Assembly (NCBI GenBank): GCA_963703945.1
Contig: CAVPGM010000009.1
Coordinates: 210,125 to 274,124 of the forward strand
From: JALORV01 sp963703945
Lineage (GTDB): Bacteria > Pseudomonadota > Gammaproteobacteria > Burkholderiales > Burkholderiaceae_F
DNA length: 64,000 nt
Reading direction: 5' to 3'
This document shows, in pieces, positions 1-8,544 of the stretch. Under the pieces are notes generated by a model. The model was not told where the DNA came from. It searched no databases and worked only from the letters and a program-made list of their open reading frames with translations. The position numbers and the translations under genes were made by a program. Each line of letters opens with the position of its first letter. Positions within the stretch are counted from its first letter, which is position 1.

Positions 1-91
1 GCGTCGACGAACTCGTAGCCGAGCCCCTCGACCGTCCGGCCGATGGTCTCCGCGATCGCGTCCCGACACGGCCCACCATCGCTGCGCTCAT
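1..91 (-). CDS. rimP: Ribosome maturation factor RimP, 5' end only (partial, possible 1-nt deletion)
   Basis: The minus strand at the left edge encodes AIAETIGRTVEGLGYEFVD, which resembles the N-terminus of RimP, the 30S-subunit maturation factor. The gene runs out of the window. Candidate ATG codons lie at 91 and 79, but they are one frame off from the RimP-like stretch; a single missing base near position 66 would join them. Context supports the call, because scpB-rluB-rimP-nusA is a common Burkholderiales order. The start codon is uncertain; the identification rests on about 20 residues plus synteny. Confidence 0.55.
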   Translation of the reverse strand, partial: MSAAMVGRVGTRSRRPSAGRSRGSATSSST

Positions 92-103
92 GCGCCCGGA
101 AAT

Positions 104-126
104 AAAAAATGGGCTCAAGAGCCCAT
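104..126 (-). terminator. Rho-independent terminator after rluB / in front of rimP
   Basis: Read on the minus strand, ATGGGCTC-TT-GAGCCCAT is a perfect 8-bp inverted repeat (109-126) followed by TTTTTA. It lies between the rluB end and the rimP start, so it ends rluB transcripts or acts as an attenuator before the rimP-nusA operon. Confidence 0.8.
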
Positions 127-165
127 CCGTTGAATTCAACAGGCTTGCGCCGGTGGCATCGTCGC

Positions 166-1785
166 CTACTCCGACCGCCAGCCCGCGCAACCGACGCCCG
201 CCTGATCGAATCTCGATCGGCGCGCACTTCGGCAACCGTGCATTATAGGGGCGTAACCGCGCTGCAACAAGCGCGGCCGACGATCAGGTCCGGGGTGGTC
301 AGTAGCTGCGCTGAGTCTTGCCGCGCTGAAACGGGCCGGTCGCCCGTTGTTCGGCAGTCCGTGACCGGCCGCGATGTAGTTGACACTGCTGGTCATCGGG
401 TCGGGTTGCCGCGGGGGCCGGTTGCCTTGCGGCGGCTTGCCGCGCCCGCGGCTTTGGCCCTGACCCGGGCCCTGCCCCTGGCCGTAGCCCGGACCATTGC
501 CATAACCGGGAGCCTGGCCGTAGCCGCTGATCGGGCTATAGCTCTGCGACTGAGTTGAACGGCTGCGGCGACTGCGGCCGGCCGCGATTCTGGCCACCAC
601 CCTTGCCGTGGCGACCGCCCTTGCCTTGCGAAGGATTGCCCTTGCTGCGCACTTCCTCCATCGACGATTCCGAGGTCGTGCACCCAGGCCTGCACCCATT
701 CCGGTGCCAGTTCCTGGTAACGACCCCGGGCGAGTGCACGGGGCAGCTGGATCGCGCCGTAGCGGATGCGTATCAGGCGGCTGACGGTCAGGCCGACTGC
801 TTCGAAGATGCGCCGGACTTCACGATTGCGCCCCTCACTGAGCGCGACGCGGTACCAGTGATTGACACCCTGGCCACCGGCGTCTTCGACCTTGGAGAAC
901 TTGGCCGGTCCGTCGTCGAGCTGGACGCCGTCGAGCAGCTGCTGGCGCTGCTGCTCGGTGAGTTCGCCCAGCACACGCACCGCATATTCGCGCTCGATTT
1001 CGTAGCGCGGATGCATCAGTCGATTCGCGAGCTCGCCCGACGTGGTGAACAGGATGAGTCCCTCGGTATTGAGGTCGAGTCGGCCGACCGCAACCCAGCG
1101 TCCGCCGCTGACCTTCGGCAAGTTTCTCGAACACGGTCGGGCGTTCGCCGGGGTCGTCCTGGGTGACGATCTCGCCGACCGGCTTGTGATACAGCAGGAC
1201 ACGCGGCGCGCGTCCCGGCTGGCGCCTCTGCAGCGGCTTGCCGTTGATGCGCACCTGGTCGCTCGGCATGACCCGCTGGCCGACGTGGGCCGGCTGGCCG
1301 TTCACCGAGACCCGCCCGGCGACGATCATCTCTTCCATGTCGCGGCGCGAACCGATGCCGGCATCGGCGAGCACCTTGTGCAGTTTTTCGGACTGGGCAT
1401 TCAGCGCCTGCTTGGCCGCGCGCCGACCGCGCTCGAGCACCTCACGGGCAAGCGCGACGTCCGCCATCGCGGCCGGATTGATGTCGTCGCCGTCGCCGGC
1501 CAAAGGCAACAGCGGCGCGCTCGGTGCCGCCGCGGCCGCCACGGGGTTCGTGCGTTCACCGTCACTGCGCGCGCCGCGACCGCGCCGACGTCGGCCATGC
1601 GGGCCGCGCTGGCGCGTCGCATCGCCTGATTCAGCGTCGCGCTCGGAGTTGACCGCCACGTTGCCGTCGACGTCGTCGGGCGAGGCCGACTCGTCGCCGT
1701 CGACTGCAGGCGCCGGCGCGTGCGGCTCGGCCGCCTCCGCTCGTTCACGGGGAAATTCGTCGTCGTCAGGAATTGAGGAGTTCAT
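166..1785 (-). CDS. rluB: 23S rRNA pseudouridine(2605) synthase RluB, frameshifted as written
   Basis: RsuA/RluB-family pseudouridine synthase, which in E. coli modifies U2605 of 23S rRNA. An acidic/Arg-rich N-terminal extension (residues 1-130) precedes an S4 RNA-binding domain (about 133-181, KLHKVLADAGIGSRRDMEEM). After residue ~222 the frame breaks: one extra base near 1119 turns the expected FEKLPKVSGGRWVAVGRLD into nonsense. The next frame carries the catalytic GRLDLNTEGL motif and LANRLMHPRYEIEREY. The tail is rich in Gly/Gln/Arg, as in Burkholderiales RluB, and also changes frame at least twice (about 690 and 540); the QPDPMTSSVNYI segment is typical of the tail. The true stop is therefore uncertain (166 or nearby). 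It lies 8 bp after scpB, with which it forms an operon. The breaks are probably sequence errors. Confidence 0.85.
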
Positions 1786-1793
1786 CAGGCGGG

Positions 1794-2492
1794 TCAGGCA
1801 GGCGTGGGCAGCGAGCGGAGAAGGGAAGGTGAGGCATCAGGGGAGTGTTCAACTTCGGGCGTGGCGACCGCGGCAGCCGGAAGCGGATCGTCATTCAGCG
1901 TGCCGGCAGGCGGCTCGGCGAGCGAGCCATCGCGCGTCGCCTCGGCGAACTGCAACTCGAATTCCGGTGCGACGGTGGCGCCTTCTTCGAGAACCGGGAG
2001 TTCCGCAAGTGAGCGCAGTCCGAGGTCATCGAGGAACGACTTTGTCGTCGCGAACAGGGCCGGACGGCCGGGCGTCTCGCGGTGTCCGATCACCTCGATC
2101 CACCCGCGCTCCTCCAGCGTCTTGATGACCGGGGTCGATACGGTCACGCCCCGGATTTCCTCGATGTCTCCGCGCGTGACAGGCTGGCGGTAGGCAATGA
2201 TCGCCAGAGTTTCGAGCACGGCACGCGAGTACCGCGGCGCCTTTTCCGGATTCAGTCGATCCAGGTACGGTCGCATCTCGGCGGCACTTTGAAAACGCCA
2301 TCCGGTTGCCACTGCGGCCAGCTCGATTCCGCGCCCGCTCCAGTCGGCGCGCAGCTCATCGAGCAGTGCACGAACCGTGTCGCCGGCGACCTCGTCGTTG
2401 AAGAGTCTCCGCATGTCGGAGATCGACAGCGGCTGCTCGGCGGTGAGGAGCGCCGCCTCGAGCACGATCTTGACTTCCTGTGTGTTCATCAT
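1794..2492 (-). CDS. scpB: Segregation and condensation protein B
   Basis: ScpB is the winged-helix (kite) subunit that binds ScpA and Smc in the condensin-like complex that compacts and separates chromosomes. Visible family marks are EAALLTAEQPLSISDMRRLF near the N-terminus, YSRAVLETLAIIAYRQPVTRGDIEEIRGV in the middle, and ETPGRPALFATTKSFLDDLGL, all in the usual order. A 60-residue acidic/Pro-rich tail follows. Two ATGs stand in tandem at 2492/2489 after a weak GGGAG. scpA is not in the window. It is followed 8 bp later by rluB. Confidence 0.95.
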   Translation of the reverse strand: MMNTQEVKIVLEAALLTAEQPLSISDMRRLFNDEVAGDTVRALLDELRADWSGRGIELAAVATGWRFQSAAEMRPYLDRLNPEKAPRYSRAVLETLAIIAYRQPVTRGDIEEIRGVTVSTPVIKTLEERGWIEVIGHRETPGRPALFATTKSFLDDLGLRSLAELPVLEEGATVAPEFELQFAEATRDGSLAEPPAGTLNDDPLPAAAVATPEVEHSPDASPSLLRSLPTPA

Positions 2493-2849
2493 CTCCCGTT
2501 CGGAGAACTAAGGCGGTGTATTGCGACCCAGCCATAAGATGGCTGGCACGAGCCCAACGGCACGGCGCGATCACTGGCCTGGAAAACTTGGAGGCGGAAG
2601 TCGAGGACCGCGTAGAGCGGCGGGCATTCGCTTTTGTTGAGCCTGCCGAGCGCGGAATCGGACGATCCGGCAACTCTGTCGGCGCGGGCGGAGGTTATCG
2701 TCCCCGATGCCCGCCAGACCGACTGAAATCTGACTTGGAAATTAGTCTATCACAGCGAATTCGCGAATCACCAGTTGCGTGCACACCATTCATCCAATTG
2801 GCCGGGTCGGTGTTCGCGTCCCCGGCCTCCAGGTCATAACTTCTAGCAG
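2493..2849. other. 357-bp gap without a recognised gene
   Basis: Nothing coding was recognised between the GFA gene and scpB (both minus). Open frames here lack family-like sequence and ribosome sites. The scpB promoter should lie in this gap, and TGTGATAGACTAATT (minus, near 2745) is the only -10-like piece seen. A GTTGGGC heptamer is also present on the minus strand near 2567. Confidence 0.4.
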
Positions 2850-3353
2850 TTAGCGTGCCGGCATCGCTCGCCGCGCAAGGACGGCGGCGCGGCGCGCCAG
2901 GCTTTCTTCCGGCCAGTGCTCGGCCGACTTGTAATACTCGGGTACCGCTGGCGTTCCGGCTGGCAAGACGACCCACGGCTGCTTTGACGCCGTGAAGATA
3001 TGGATGTCCGGCGGCAGCCGATCAGGCTCATCCAGCGTTCCGACCCGCAGGAATCTGACGGAAGTGCCGGCCCCAGCATAGTTGCTCCACACGGCAACCC
3101 TGCAGGTCGGACAGCGTGCGATCTTCTGTCCCTTTCCGCTGTTGGACGGCGTATCGATGATCTCGACGTTGCCGCTGAGCAGTTCGACGCGGTCCGCTTC
3201 GATTAGCGCGTTCAGCGCGAACGCCGAGCCGGTTTCCCGCTGGCACCAGCGGCAATGGCAGCAGTGGACGAACATCGGACGCGACGTCATGCGATAGCGC
3301 ACGGCACGGCACGTGCATCCGCCTTCATAGGTGGCTTTCGTGTCAGCGCCCAT
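2850..3353 (-). CDS. GFA-family (CENP-V/GFA domain) protein
   Basis: Zinc-binding GFA-fold protein of 167 residues. The family is named for a glutathione-dependent formaldehyde-activating enzyme, but most members have no proven substrate. It has the ordered Cys clusters CTCRAV (13-18), CHCRWCQRETGS (about 32-43) and CPTCRVAVW, and ends in an Ala/Arg-rich tail. The start at 3353 has a strong GGAGGAG site. Another GFA gene follows upstream at 3453. Confidence 0.85.
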   Translation of the reverse strand: MGADTKATYEGGCTCRAVRYRMTSRPMFVHCCHCRWCQRETGSAFALNALIEADRVELLSGNVEIIDTPSNSGKGQKIARCPTCRVAVWSNYAGAGTSVRFLRVGTLDEPDRLPPDIHIFTASKQPWVVLPAGTPAVPEYYKSAEHWPEESLARRAAVLARRAMPAR

Positions 3354-3452
3354 CAGGCTCCTCCATATGCGCGGCTGTCATGCTCATTCGCGGCGCTCGA
3401 TGCAGCCGTAACGGCTCGAAGCGGATGGCCGAGCGCAATACGGCGGACGCGC

Positions 3453-3815
3453 TCATGCCATGCCAGCGCCGACGGTCTGGCGGATCGGGATGCCGGTCGG
3501 ATCGAACTCCTCCAGGCAATACACATTGACGCCGAGGAAATCGGGAGTCACACGCTTGCGATGGAACGGATAGATGCCGCATACCTTGCAGAAGTAATGG
3601 CGCGCGGTGCCGGTATGGAAGCGGTACTCGGTCAGCGATTCGGTTCCTGCGCACAGCGTGAAGCGACTCTCGTGCACCTTGACCATCAGCGCGTTCTTGC
3701 GCCGGCAGATCGAGCAGTCGCACGTGGTGAGTTCGGGAAAATCGGTTTCGATTTCGAACTGCACCGCGCCGCAATGACACGTACCGCGATACATGCGCAT
3801 CGGTCGGGTACCCAT
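3453..3815 (-). CDS. GFA-family protein
   Basis: Second GFA-fold zinc protein, 120 residues. Cys clusters are GTCHCGAVQFE (11-21), CDCSICRRKNA (about 32-42) and FCKVCGIYPFHR (75-86), the usual GFA set. The chosen ATG at 3815 overlaps the TGA of the VOC gene upstream (ATGA), so translation is probably coupled; ATGs at 3800 and 3794 are alternatives. It forms a small cluster with the VOC gene and the GFA gene at 2850. The substrate is unknown. Confidence 0.85.
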   Translation of the reverse strand: MGTRPMRMYRGTCHCGAVQFEIETDFPELTTCDCSICRRKNALMVKVHESRFTLCAGTESLTEYRFHTGTARHYFCKVCGIYPFHRKRVTPDFLGVNVYCLEEFDPTGIPIRQTVGAGMA

Positions 3816-4207
3816 CAGCGGAAATCCGCGCCGCCTTCGTAGGGCCGGGTCATGACTTCGAGCAGGTGCCTGTCGGGATCGTCGAAATAGAACCCGCGTC
3901 CACCGTTGTGCCGGTAGGTCTCGCCGGGGCGCTGCTTGCCGGGATCGGCCCAGTACGGAAGTCCCCGCTCGCGGACGCGGGCGAACACCTGGTCGAATTC
4001 GCTCTCGTCGACCAGGAAAGCGTAGTGCTGCGAGGCTATCTCTCCTTCGAAGTCGTAGTAGTCGAGAGATACCCGATTGTCGAGCGCGACCACGAGCATC
4101 GGCCCGAAGCGCGTGGGCGCCGAGAGTCCCAGCAGTTCCACCAGGAAGGCCGACGACCTGTGCTTGTCGCGGCACCAGACGATCGTGTGATTCAGCTGTG
4201 CACTCAC
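3815..4207 (-). CDS. VOC-family (glyoxalase/bleomycin-resistance fold) protein
   Basis: Single vicinal-oxygen-chelate domain of 130 residues with LNHTIVWCRDKHRSSAFLVE at the N-terminus and GGRGFYFDDPDRHLLEVMT at the C-terminus. The late Glu (LLEVMT) is a typical metal ligand. It could be a dioxygenase-like, glyoxalase-like or drug-binding protein; sequence alone does not decide. It overlaps the next gene (GFA, 3453) by ATGA. It is divergent from lexA. Confidence 0.85.
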   Translation of the reverse strand: MSAQLNHTIVWCRDKHRSSAFLVELLGLSAPTRFGPMLVVALDNRVSLDYYDFEGEIASQHYAFLVDESEFDQVFARVRERGLPYWADPGKQRPGETYRHNGGRGFYFDDPDRHLLEVMTRPYEGGADFR

Positions 4208-4302
4208 GGTGTCTCCGATCGGGACATGCCAGCCTAAAGACCGCCTTTCAACACGTCCACCGGCTGCGGCTATCGATGCGCCGCCCTTGCCAATTTGTTC
4301 AG

Positions 4303-4322
4303 TACTGTATACATTTCCAGTA
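4303..4322 (+). promoter_or_regulatory. LexA (SOS) box upstream of lexA
   Basis: TACTGTATACATTTCCAGTA has CTG-N10-CAG with flanking TA/TA, close to the proteobacterial SOS box. It lies 27 nt before the lexA start and should give autoregulation and SOS induction of lexA-imuA. Confidence 0.9.
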
Positions 4323-4348
4323 ACGTCACAACTGTGGAGAAGTCGCTG

Positions 4349-4996
4349 ATGACACTGCCTTCGCCCGCATCACCGCTGCTCACTCCCCGCCAGTCGGAAA
4401 TCCTCGATTTCATCCGCCGGGCCCTGACCGAAAGCGGCGCTCCGCCGACGCGCGACGAAATCGCGCGCGCCTTCGGGTTCCGCTCACTCAACGCCGCCGA
4501 ACAGCACCTGCAGGCGCTCGCGAAAAAAGGGTTGATCGAGCTCGTCGCCGGCACCTCGCGCGGCATCCGCCTGAAGGACAGCGTGCGCGAACTGATGGCC
4601 GCGGCGCAGGAAGTCGGGCTGCCGCTGGTCGGCAAGGTCGCCGCCGGCAGCCCGTTGCTGGCGCAGGAAAATGTGCTGGCCCGTCCTGCGGTCGATCCCG
4701 ACACCTTCAAACCGCGCGCCGATTACCTGCTCGAGGTACGCGGCATGAGCATGCGCGATGCCGGCATCCTCGAAGGCGACTGGCTGGCGGTGCACAAGCG
4801 CTCGCAGGCGCAATCGGGGCAGATCGTCGTCGCTCGCCTCGGCGACGAGGTCACGGTCAAGCGGCTGAAGCTGCGCGGTGCGCGCGCCGAGCTGATCGCC
4901 GAGAACCCGGACTTCGCGCCCATCGTCGTCGATCTGAAACGCGAACCGTTCGCGATCGAAGGCATTGCCGTGGGCGTGATTCGTCCCGCGCTGTAG
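4349..4996 (+). CDS. lexA: SOS repressor LexA
   Basis: LexA represses SOS genes and cleaves itself on RecA filaments. The N-terminal winged helix (1-75) contains LTPRQSEILDFI and GAPPTRDEIARAFGF. The self-cleavage site Ala99-Gly100 is in KVAAGSP, the nucleophile Ser134 in RGMSMRDAG, and the general-base Lys171 in DEVTVKRL, so the protein should be active. At 215 residues it is normal length. The start at 4349 was preferred over an upstream in-frame codon at 4295 because GGAGA lies 8 nt before it and because the LexA box would otherwise be inside the gene. imuA follows after 32 nt. Confidence 0.97.
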   Translation: MTLPSPASPLLTPRQSEILDFIRRALTESGAPPTRDEIARAFGFRSLNAAEQHLQALAKKGLIELVAGTSRGIRLKDSVRELMAAAQEVGLPLVGKVAAGSPLLAQENVLARPAVDPDTFKPRADYLLEVRGMSMRDAGILEGDWLAVHKRSQAQSGQIVVARLGDEVTVKRLKLRGARAELIAENPDFAPIVVDLKREPFAIEGIAVGVIRPAL

Positions 4997-5028
4997 ACCG
5001 TTCCGCTCATTGCCCAAAGGACACGCGC

Positions 5029-5835
5029 ATGCGTGCGGTCGCGGACCTGCTTTCCCTGTTGCACATCGCCGGCGGGGCTCCGCTGTGGCGCGCCGACGAG
5101 CAACCGGCCGATGAAGCCTGTGGACCGACGTTCGCCAGCGGCTTTGCTGCCCTCGACCGCGAACTGCCGGGAAGCGGCTGGCCACAGGGGCAACTGATCG
5201 AGCTGCTGACCGACGACGCCGGCATCGGCGAGCTTTCGCTGCTCGCGCCGGCGCTGGCCAAATTGGCGCAAGCACGGCGCTGCACGGTATGGGTCCTGCC
5301 GGCCGACACCGCGCATGCCGCAGGCTCTGCGGCGCTTGAAACGCAGACAGTGCCTTACGCACCCGCGCTTGCCGCGGCCGGAATCGATCTTGCGCGCACC
5401 ATTTTCGTCAAACCGGCCACGCCACGCGAAAACCTGTGGGCGATCGAGCAGTCGCTGCGTGCACGCCATCTGGGCGCGGTGGTCGGCTGGCTACCCCCCG
5501 GCGGCGGAGACAGCGATTTCCGCGCGCTGCGCCGGCTGCATCTGCTGGCTCAACGCCACCAGGCGCTGGCATTCGTGCTGCGCTCGACACGCCACGCGCA
5601 GGCGCCCTCGCCCGCCGTGCTGCGGCTGCAACTGGCAAGCGATGGCGCGCAACTCGCCATCACGCTGTTGAAGCGGCGCGGTCGTCCGTTGCTTGAACCG
5701 ATCGTGCTGGCGCTGCGGCCGGAACACTGGAACAACGCGCAGGCTCCAGCCGAAGATGTCGCGCTCAATGTGCAGCCGGCATCGAGAACCGCGCTGCTTG
5801 CCGCACGCTCTCTGCAAGCGATACTGGATCACTAG
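5029..5835 (+). CDS. imuA: Translesion-synthesis accessory protein ImuA (SulA/RecA-like)
   Basis: ImuA is a RecA-fold helper of the ImuB/DnaE2 mutasome. The family pattern is visible: FASGFAALDRELPGSGWPQGQLIELL (36-61), GELSLLAPAL, a WVLPA segment, and DFRALRRLHLLAQRH near 165-180. It is 268 residues, close to family length. It lies 32 nt after lexA and shares the LexA-box promoter. Unusually, imuB and dnaE2 do not follow; the next gene (OsmC) is on the other strand. Confidence 0.88.
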   Translation: MRAVADLLSLLHIAGGAPLWRADEQPADEACGPTFASGFAALDRELPGSGWPQGQLIELLTDDAGIGELSLLAPALAKLAQARRCTVWVLPADTAHAAGSAALETQTVPYAPALAAAGIDLARTIFVKPATPRENLWAIEQSLRARHLGAVVGWLPPGGGDSDFRALRRLHLLAQRHQALAFVLRSTRHAQAPSPAVLRLQLASDGAQLAITLLKRRGRPLLEPIVLALRPEHWNNAQAPAEDVALNVQPASRTALLAARSLQAILDH

Positions 5836-5857
5836 CTCGCGTTCACGCATCGCGCGA

Positions 5858-6274
5858 TCAAACGGCGCGCGAAACGTCCGCCAGAAACTCGACCGCAACG
5901 CCGGCGCGGACAGTGTTGTGGACTTCCGCCACGGCATCGGTTTCGCGCAACAGTCTGGCGATTTCCGAGGCCGGCGCGGACGAATCCACCTTGGCTCGGT
6001 ATCGGATGTTCGTGGCAGCCAGCCCGACACCCGGGAATTCGGCAACCGCCTCGACTTCAGCGCCCTGGATCGAAATGCCCATCCGCTCGGCTTCGCGATA
6101 CAGATCGTTGCAATAGCAGGTCGCCAGGGCGAGCATCAGAAATTCGCCACCATTGATGTTTGAGCCTCTACCGGCCGCCTTGGCCGGCACGGTGAGCGCC
6201 TGGGTCCAACTTCCGGTGCGCACTTCCACCTCGTGGCCGGTCACGGTGTTCTTGCAGACAGCAGCAATTTCCAT
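5858..6274 (-). CDS. OsmC-family protein
   Basis: OsmC/Ohr-fold protein of 138 residues. This family holds thiol peroxidases that reduce organic hydroperoxides, as well as members of unknown role. Visible are GGEFLMLALATCYCNDLYREA around residues 42-62, the usual buried helix with Cys, and a Cys at position 7. The normal Ohr spacing of the two reactive Cys is not clear, so the peroxidase activity is uncertain. It converges on imuA with a 22-bp gap. Confidence 0.85.
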   Translation of the reverse strand: MEIAAVCKNTVTGHEVEVRTGSWTQALTVPAKAAGRGSNINGGEFLMLALATCYCNDLYREAERMGISIQGAEVEAVAEFPGVGLAATNIRYRAKVDSSAPASEIARLLRETDAVAEVHNTVRAGVAVEFLADVSRAV

Positions 6275-6298
6275 GGCAGGACCTCTTGGCGTGCGTAT

Positions 6299-6412
6299 TC
6301 ATCGGACCACGAGTTGCCAGGCGATGATGGCCTGCCCTATGAATCCGGCGACGAACGCGATCGTGCGCACCCAGGACAACCCCAGCGTGTAGGCCAGTAG
6401 GTGAACGAGGCC
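6299..6412 (-). other. Short hydrophobic open frame, possible gene remnant
   Basis: Between OsmC and DUF1272 the minus strand reads LVHLLAYTLGLSWVRTIAF and then a second hydrophobic run ending WQLVVR-stop at 6299. It is in frame with, and directly after, the DUF1272 stop. It looks like the end of a small membrane protein, but has no convincing start codon. Confidence 0.3.
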
Positions 6413-6433
6413 AGTTGCCGGCAGATTGTCTCG

Positions 6434-6742
6434 CTACCGCTTCTCCGGCGGAATATTCCTGATCGGCGCCGAGAACTCCGCGTGAACGGCGGGATCAACT
6501 GGCCTGTGCTTGATCCTCGTGCTCGCAGGATCCTTGCCGAGAAAGTTATCGCCCTTCCAGTTCATGGATGGCCTGATCGGCCTGGGATCGAATCCGCCCC
6601 CGCAGTTCGGACAGACGTTCCCCAGGACATGCTCAACACAGGTGACGCAGAACGTGCATTCGTAGGAGCAAATGCGCGCTTCGAGCGAAGCCGGTGGCAG
6701 CAGTTTGTTGCAGTGTTCGCACGTCGGGCGCAGTTCGAGCAT
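6434..6742 (-). CDS. DUF1272 domain-containing protein
   Basis: 102-residue protein starting MLELRPTCEHCNKLLPP, a hallmark of DUF1272. Four CxxC pairs (CEHC, CSYEC, CVTCVEH, CPNCGGG) suggest zinc binding; the Pro-rich C-terminus is as in the family. Function unknown. Part of a minus-strand run of small accessory genes. Confidence 0.9.
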   Translation of the reverse strand: MLELRPTCEHCNKLLPPASLEARICSYECTFCVTCVEHVLGNVCPNCGGGFDPRPIRPSMNWKGDNFLGKDPASTRIKHRPVDPAVHAEFSAPIRNIPPEKR

Positions 6743-6760
6743 CGCGTTGCCTTCGGAAGG

Positions 6761-6910
6761 CTAACGTTCGCGCCGAGCGGCGGCCGCATCAGCGACAGCC
6801 TTCGTGCGGCGCTTCTTCGACCCCGGATAGCAGATCGGGCAAGGTGCCCCGCCGCGATACTTGTGTCCGCGGCTGCAGGTCTTCCAGCCTCCGGCGTTCT
6901 TCGTAGCCAT
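6761..6910 (-). CDS. Small zinc-ribbon-like protein (49 aa)
   Basis: Short basic protein with CSRGHKYRGG and CPICYPGSKKRR, giving a CxxxH...CxxC pattern likely to hold one zinc. The ATG at 6910 has GGAG 7 nt upstream; a longer in-frame start at 7009 has no site and lacks family-like sequence. No function is known. Confidence 0.7.
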   Translation of the reverse strand: MATKNAGGWKTCSRGHKYRGGAPCPICYPGSKKRRTKAVADAAAARRER

Positions 6911-7011
6911 GTTTGCTCCTCTGACGATGACGCCCAGATGAAATGAAGGGTGTGGCTGCCTGCCCGAAGGCGCCAACGGAAGAATCAGAAGTCGACTCGG
7001 GGGTGACATAC

Positions 7012-7431
7012 CTAAGTTTCCCAGTACTCGCCCGGCCTGTAGTTACCGAAGTACCACTGGTGCCCTTCGGGATCGAGCACCATGTAGCCTCTGGCACCGT
7101 ACTCTTCGGTACGCAGCTCGCGCACAAGCCGTGCCCCTGCCGCCATGGCAACCTTGTAGTGAGCATCCGGGTCGGCGACAAATACGCTCAGCGCCTCCGC
7201 CGCACCCGTCAGTGACTTGGGGCTCACACGACGGTCTTCTGTCTTTGGCGAGCTGATCATGACGACCCCGGTACCGATGCTCAACTCGGAGTGTTCGACC
7301 CGGTTGCCCGGTCCCGACACAACAAAGCGCTTCGTGAACCCGAAGGCACGGCACAACCAATCGATGGCACCCGCCGCGTCGTCGTAGGTCAGGCTGGGAT
7401 AGATGTCTGATGGGCTTCGATAGGAAGGCAT
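7012..7431 (-). CDS. VOC-family protein (PhnB/glyoxalase-like)
   Basis: 139 residues, one VOC domain: IYPSLTYDDAAGAIDWLCRAFGF at the N-terminus and EEYGARGYMVLDPEGHQWYFG at the C-terminus. The YPSLTYDDA...DPEGHQW pattern is typical of PhnB-like VOC proteins related to bleomycin resistance or glyoxalase. Substrate unknown. It follows the GNAT gene by 25 nt. Confidence 0.88.
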   Translation of the reverse strand: MPSYRSPSDIYPSLTYDDAAGAIDWLCRAFGFTKRFVVSGPGNRVEHSELSIGTGVVMISSPKTEDRRVSPKSLTGAAEALSVFVADPDAHYKVAMAAGARLVRELRTEEYGARGYMVLDPEGHQWYFGNYRPGEYWET

Positions 7432-7456
7432 GATCTGAGTCCTCGTTGCGTTTGCC

Positions 7457-7993
7457 TCACAGCGGCTTTCTCATTCGTGCGAGCGGCACTGCAACTCCGC
7501 CGCGGTCGTCGCTGAGGCGCTCGCACGCCTCGTACCCGCAGGCCTGATAGAGCGGCTCGCCGGCCAGGGTCGCCATCAGTTCCACGGTCCTGAATCCTTC
7601 CGATCTCGCGGCCTGCTCGCAGAGCGAGATGATCAGCCGACCTACGCCTTTGCGCACGTGCCGCGGATGTGTGTACATGGCACGGACACGCGCTGCATCC
7701 CTGGCCGGGTCAAGCAGACCCGCGTTGCGCCCAGGCGACTGGTCTCCGCCATATAGAGTGGCCCGTCGACTCCATCCGCCGCATCCCGCGAGTCGGCCAT
7801 CTTCTTCCACGATGAAACAGGTCCCGTCATCGATGAACTGGGTGTCCAGTCCCATGATCGCTCGGCTAGACGCGATCTGGCGTTCGTCGAGGAACGGCTT
7901 CTGCAACTCGGATATCGCCGCATCCATCAGGCTGCGCAGCGCGTCGAGGTCGCTCAGGCGGGCAAGCCGGTGGGACAGGGTTGCATTCGTCAT
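7457..7993 (-). CDS. GNAT-family N-acetyltransferase
   Basis: 178-residue acetyltransferase. The acetyl-CoA loop is RKGVGRLIISLCEQAA (114-129), with a typical YTHPRHVRKG lead-in and EPLYQACGYEA at the end of the fold. The start at 7993 overlaps the DUF1697 stop (ATGA), so the two are translationally coupled; a longer frame starting at 8116 lies inside DUF1697 and was rejected. Acceptor unknown. Confidence 0.88.
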   Translation of the reverse strand: MTNATLSHRLARLSDLDALRSLMDAAISELQKPFLDERQIASSRAIMGLDTQFIDDGTCFIVEEDGRLAGCGGWSRRATLYGGDQSPGRNAGLLDPARDAARVRAMYTHPRHVRKGVGRLIISLCEQAARSEGFRTVELMATLAGEPLYQACGYEACERLSDDRGGVAVPLARMRKPL

Positions 7994-8529
7994 CTGCGAT
8001 CCAGCAGGCTCGCGATCCTCCCGACCGTGCCCCAGTTCCTTGATGTCGCTGCACGACCGGCCTTTCCGAGCAGGGCTTCGGCGGCACGACTTTCGAGTAT
8101 CCCTTTTGGGCACCACAGGTAGGCCGCGTGCCGCCCCAGCAGGAACTGCTCTGGGGGACTGGTCAATCGGGAGAGCGACGCGAGACCCTGCAGATCTTCC
8201 GCTCGGCCGGTGAATGCAACCAGCAGACGGGAAGGATCCGTGGCCACGGCTGCGAGTTCGTTCTCCGCGCGGACCGCCGCGAGTTCTGACGCAGACTTGA
8301 CGATCACACGGACCTCGACCCCAAGCGTCCGGGCCAGCGCATCTTCGATGCGGCCTGCGTGCGCCGTTGCTGAACGGGTCTCACTTTCGAAGATCGCATT
8401 GCCGCTATTCAGCAGAGTCTGGACGTCGCCGTATCCCAGCGCAGCGAGCAGTTTTCGCAGCTCGGCCATCGGCACACGGTTCGCTTTGCCGACGTTGATA
8501 CCGCGCAGCAGGGCGACGAAGCGTGGCAC
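7990..8529 (-). CDS. DUF1697 family protein
   Basis: 179 residues. It opens with MPRFVALLRGINVGKANRVPM, followed by LLAALGYGDVQTLLNSGNAIF, both diagnostic for DUF1697, and ends with SRNWGTVGRIASLL. Function unknown; the family is common in accessory gene clusters. It overlaps the GNAT gene by 4 nt. Confidence 0.93.
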   Translation of the reverse strand: MPRFVALLRGINVGKANRVPMAELRKLLAALGYGDVQTLLNSGNAIFESETRSATAHAGRIEDALARTLGVEVRVIVKSASELAAVRAENELAAVATDPSRLLVAFTGRAEDLQGLASLSRLTSPPEQFLLGRHAAYLWCPKGILESRAAEALLGKAGRAATSRNWGTVGRIASLLDRR

Positions 8530-8544
8530 AGTCGCCGCCTGACG

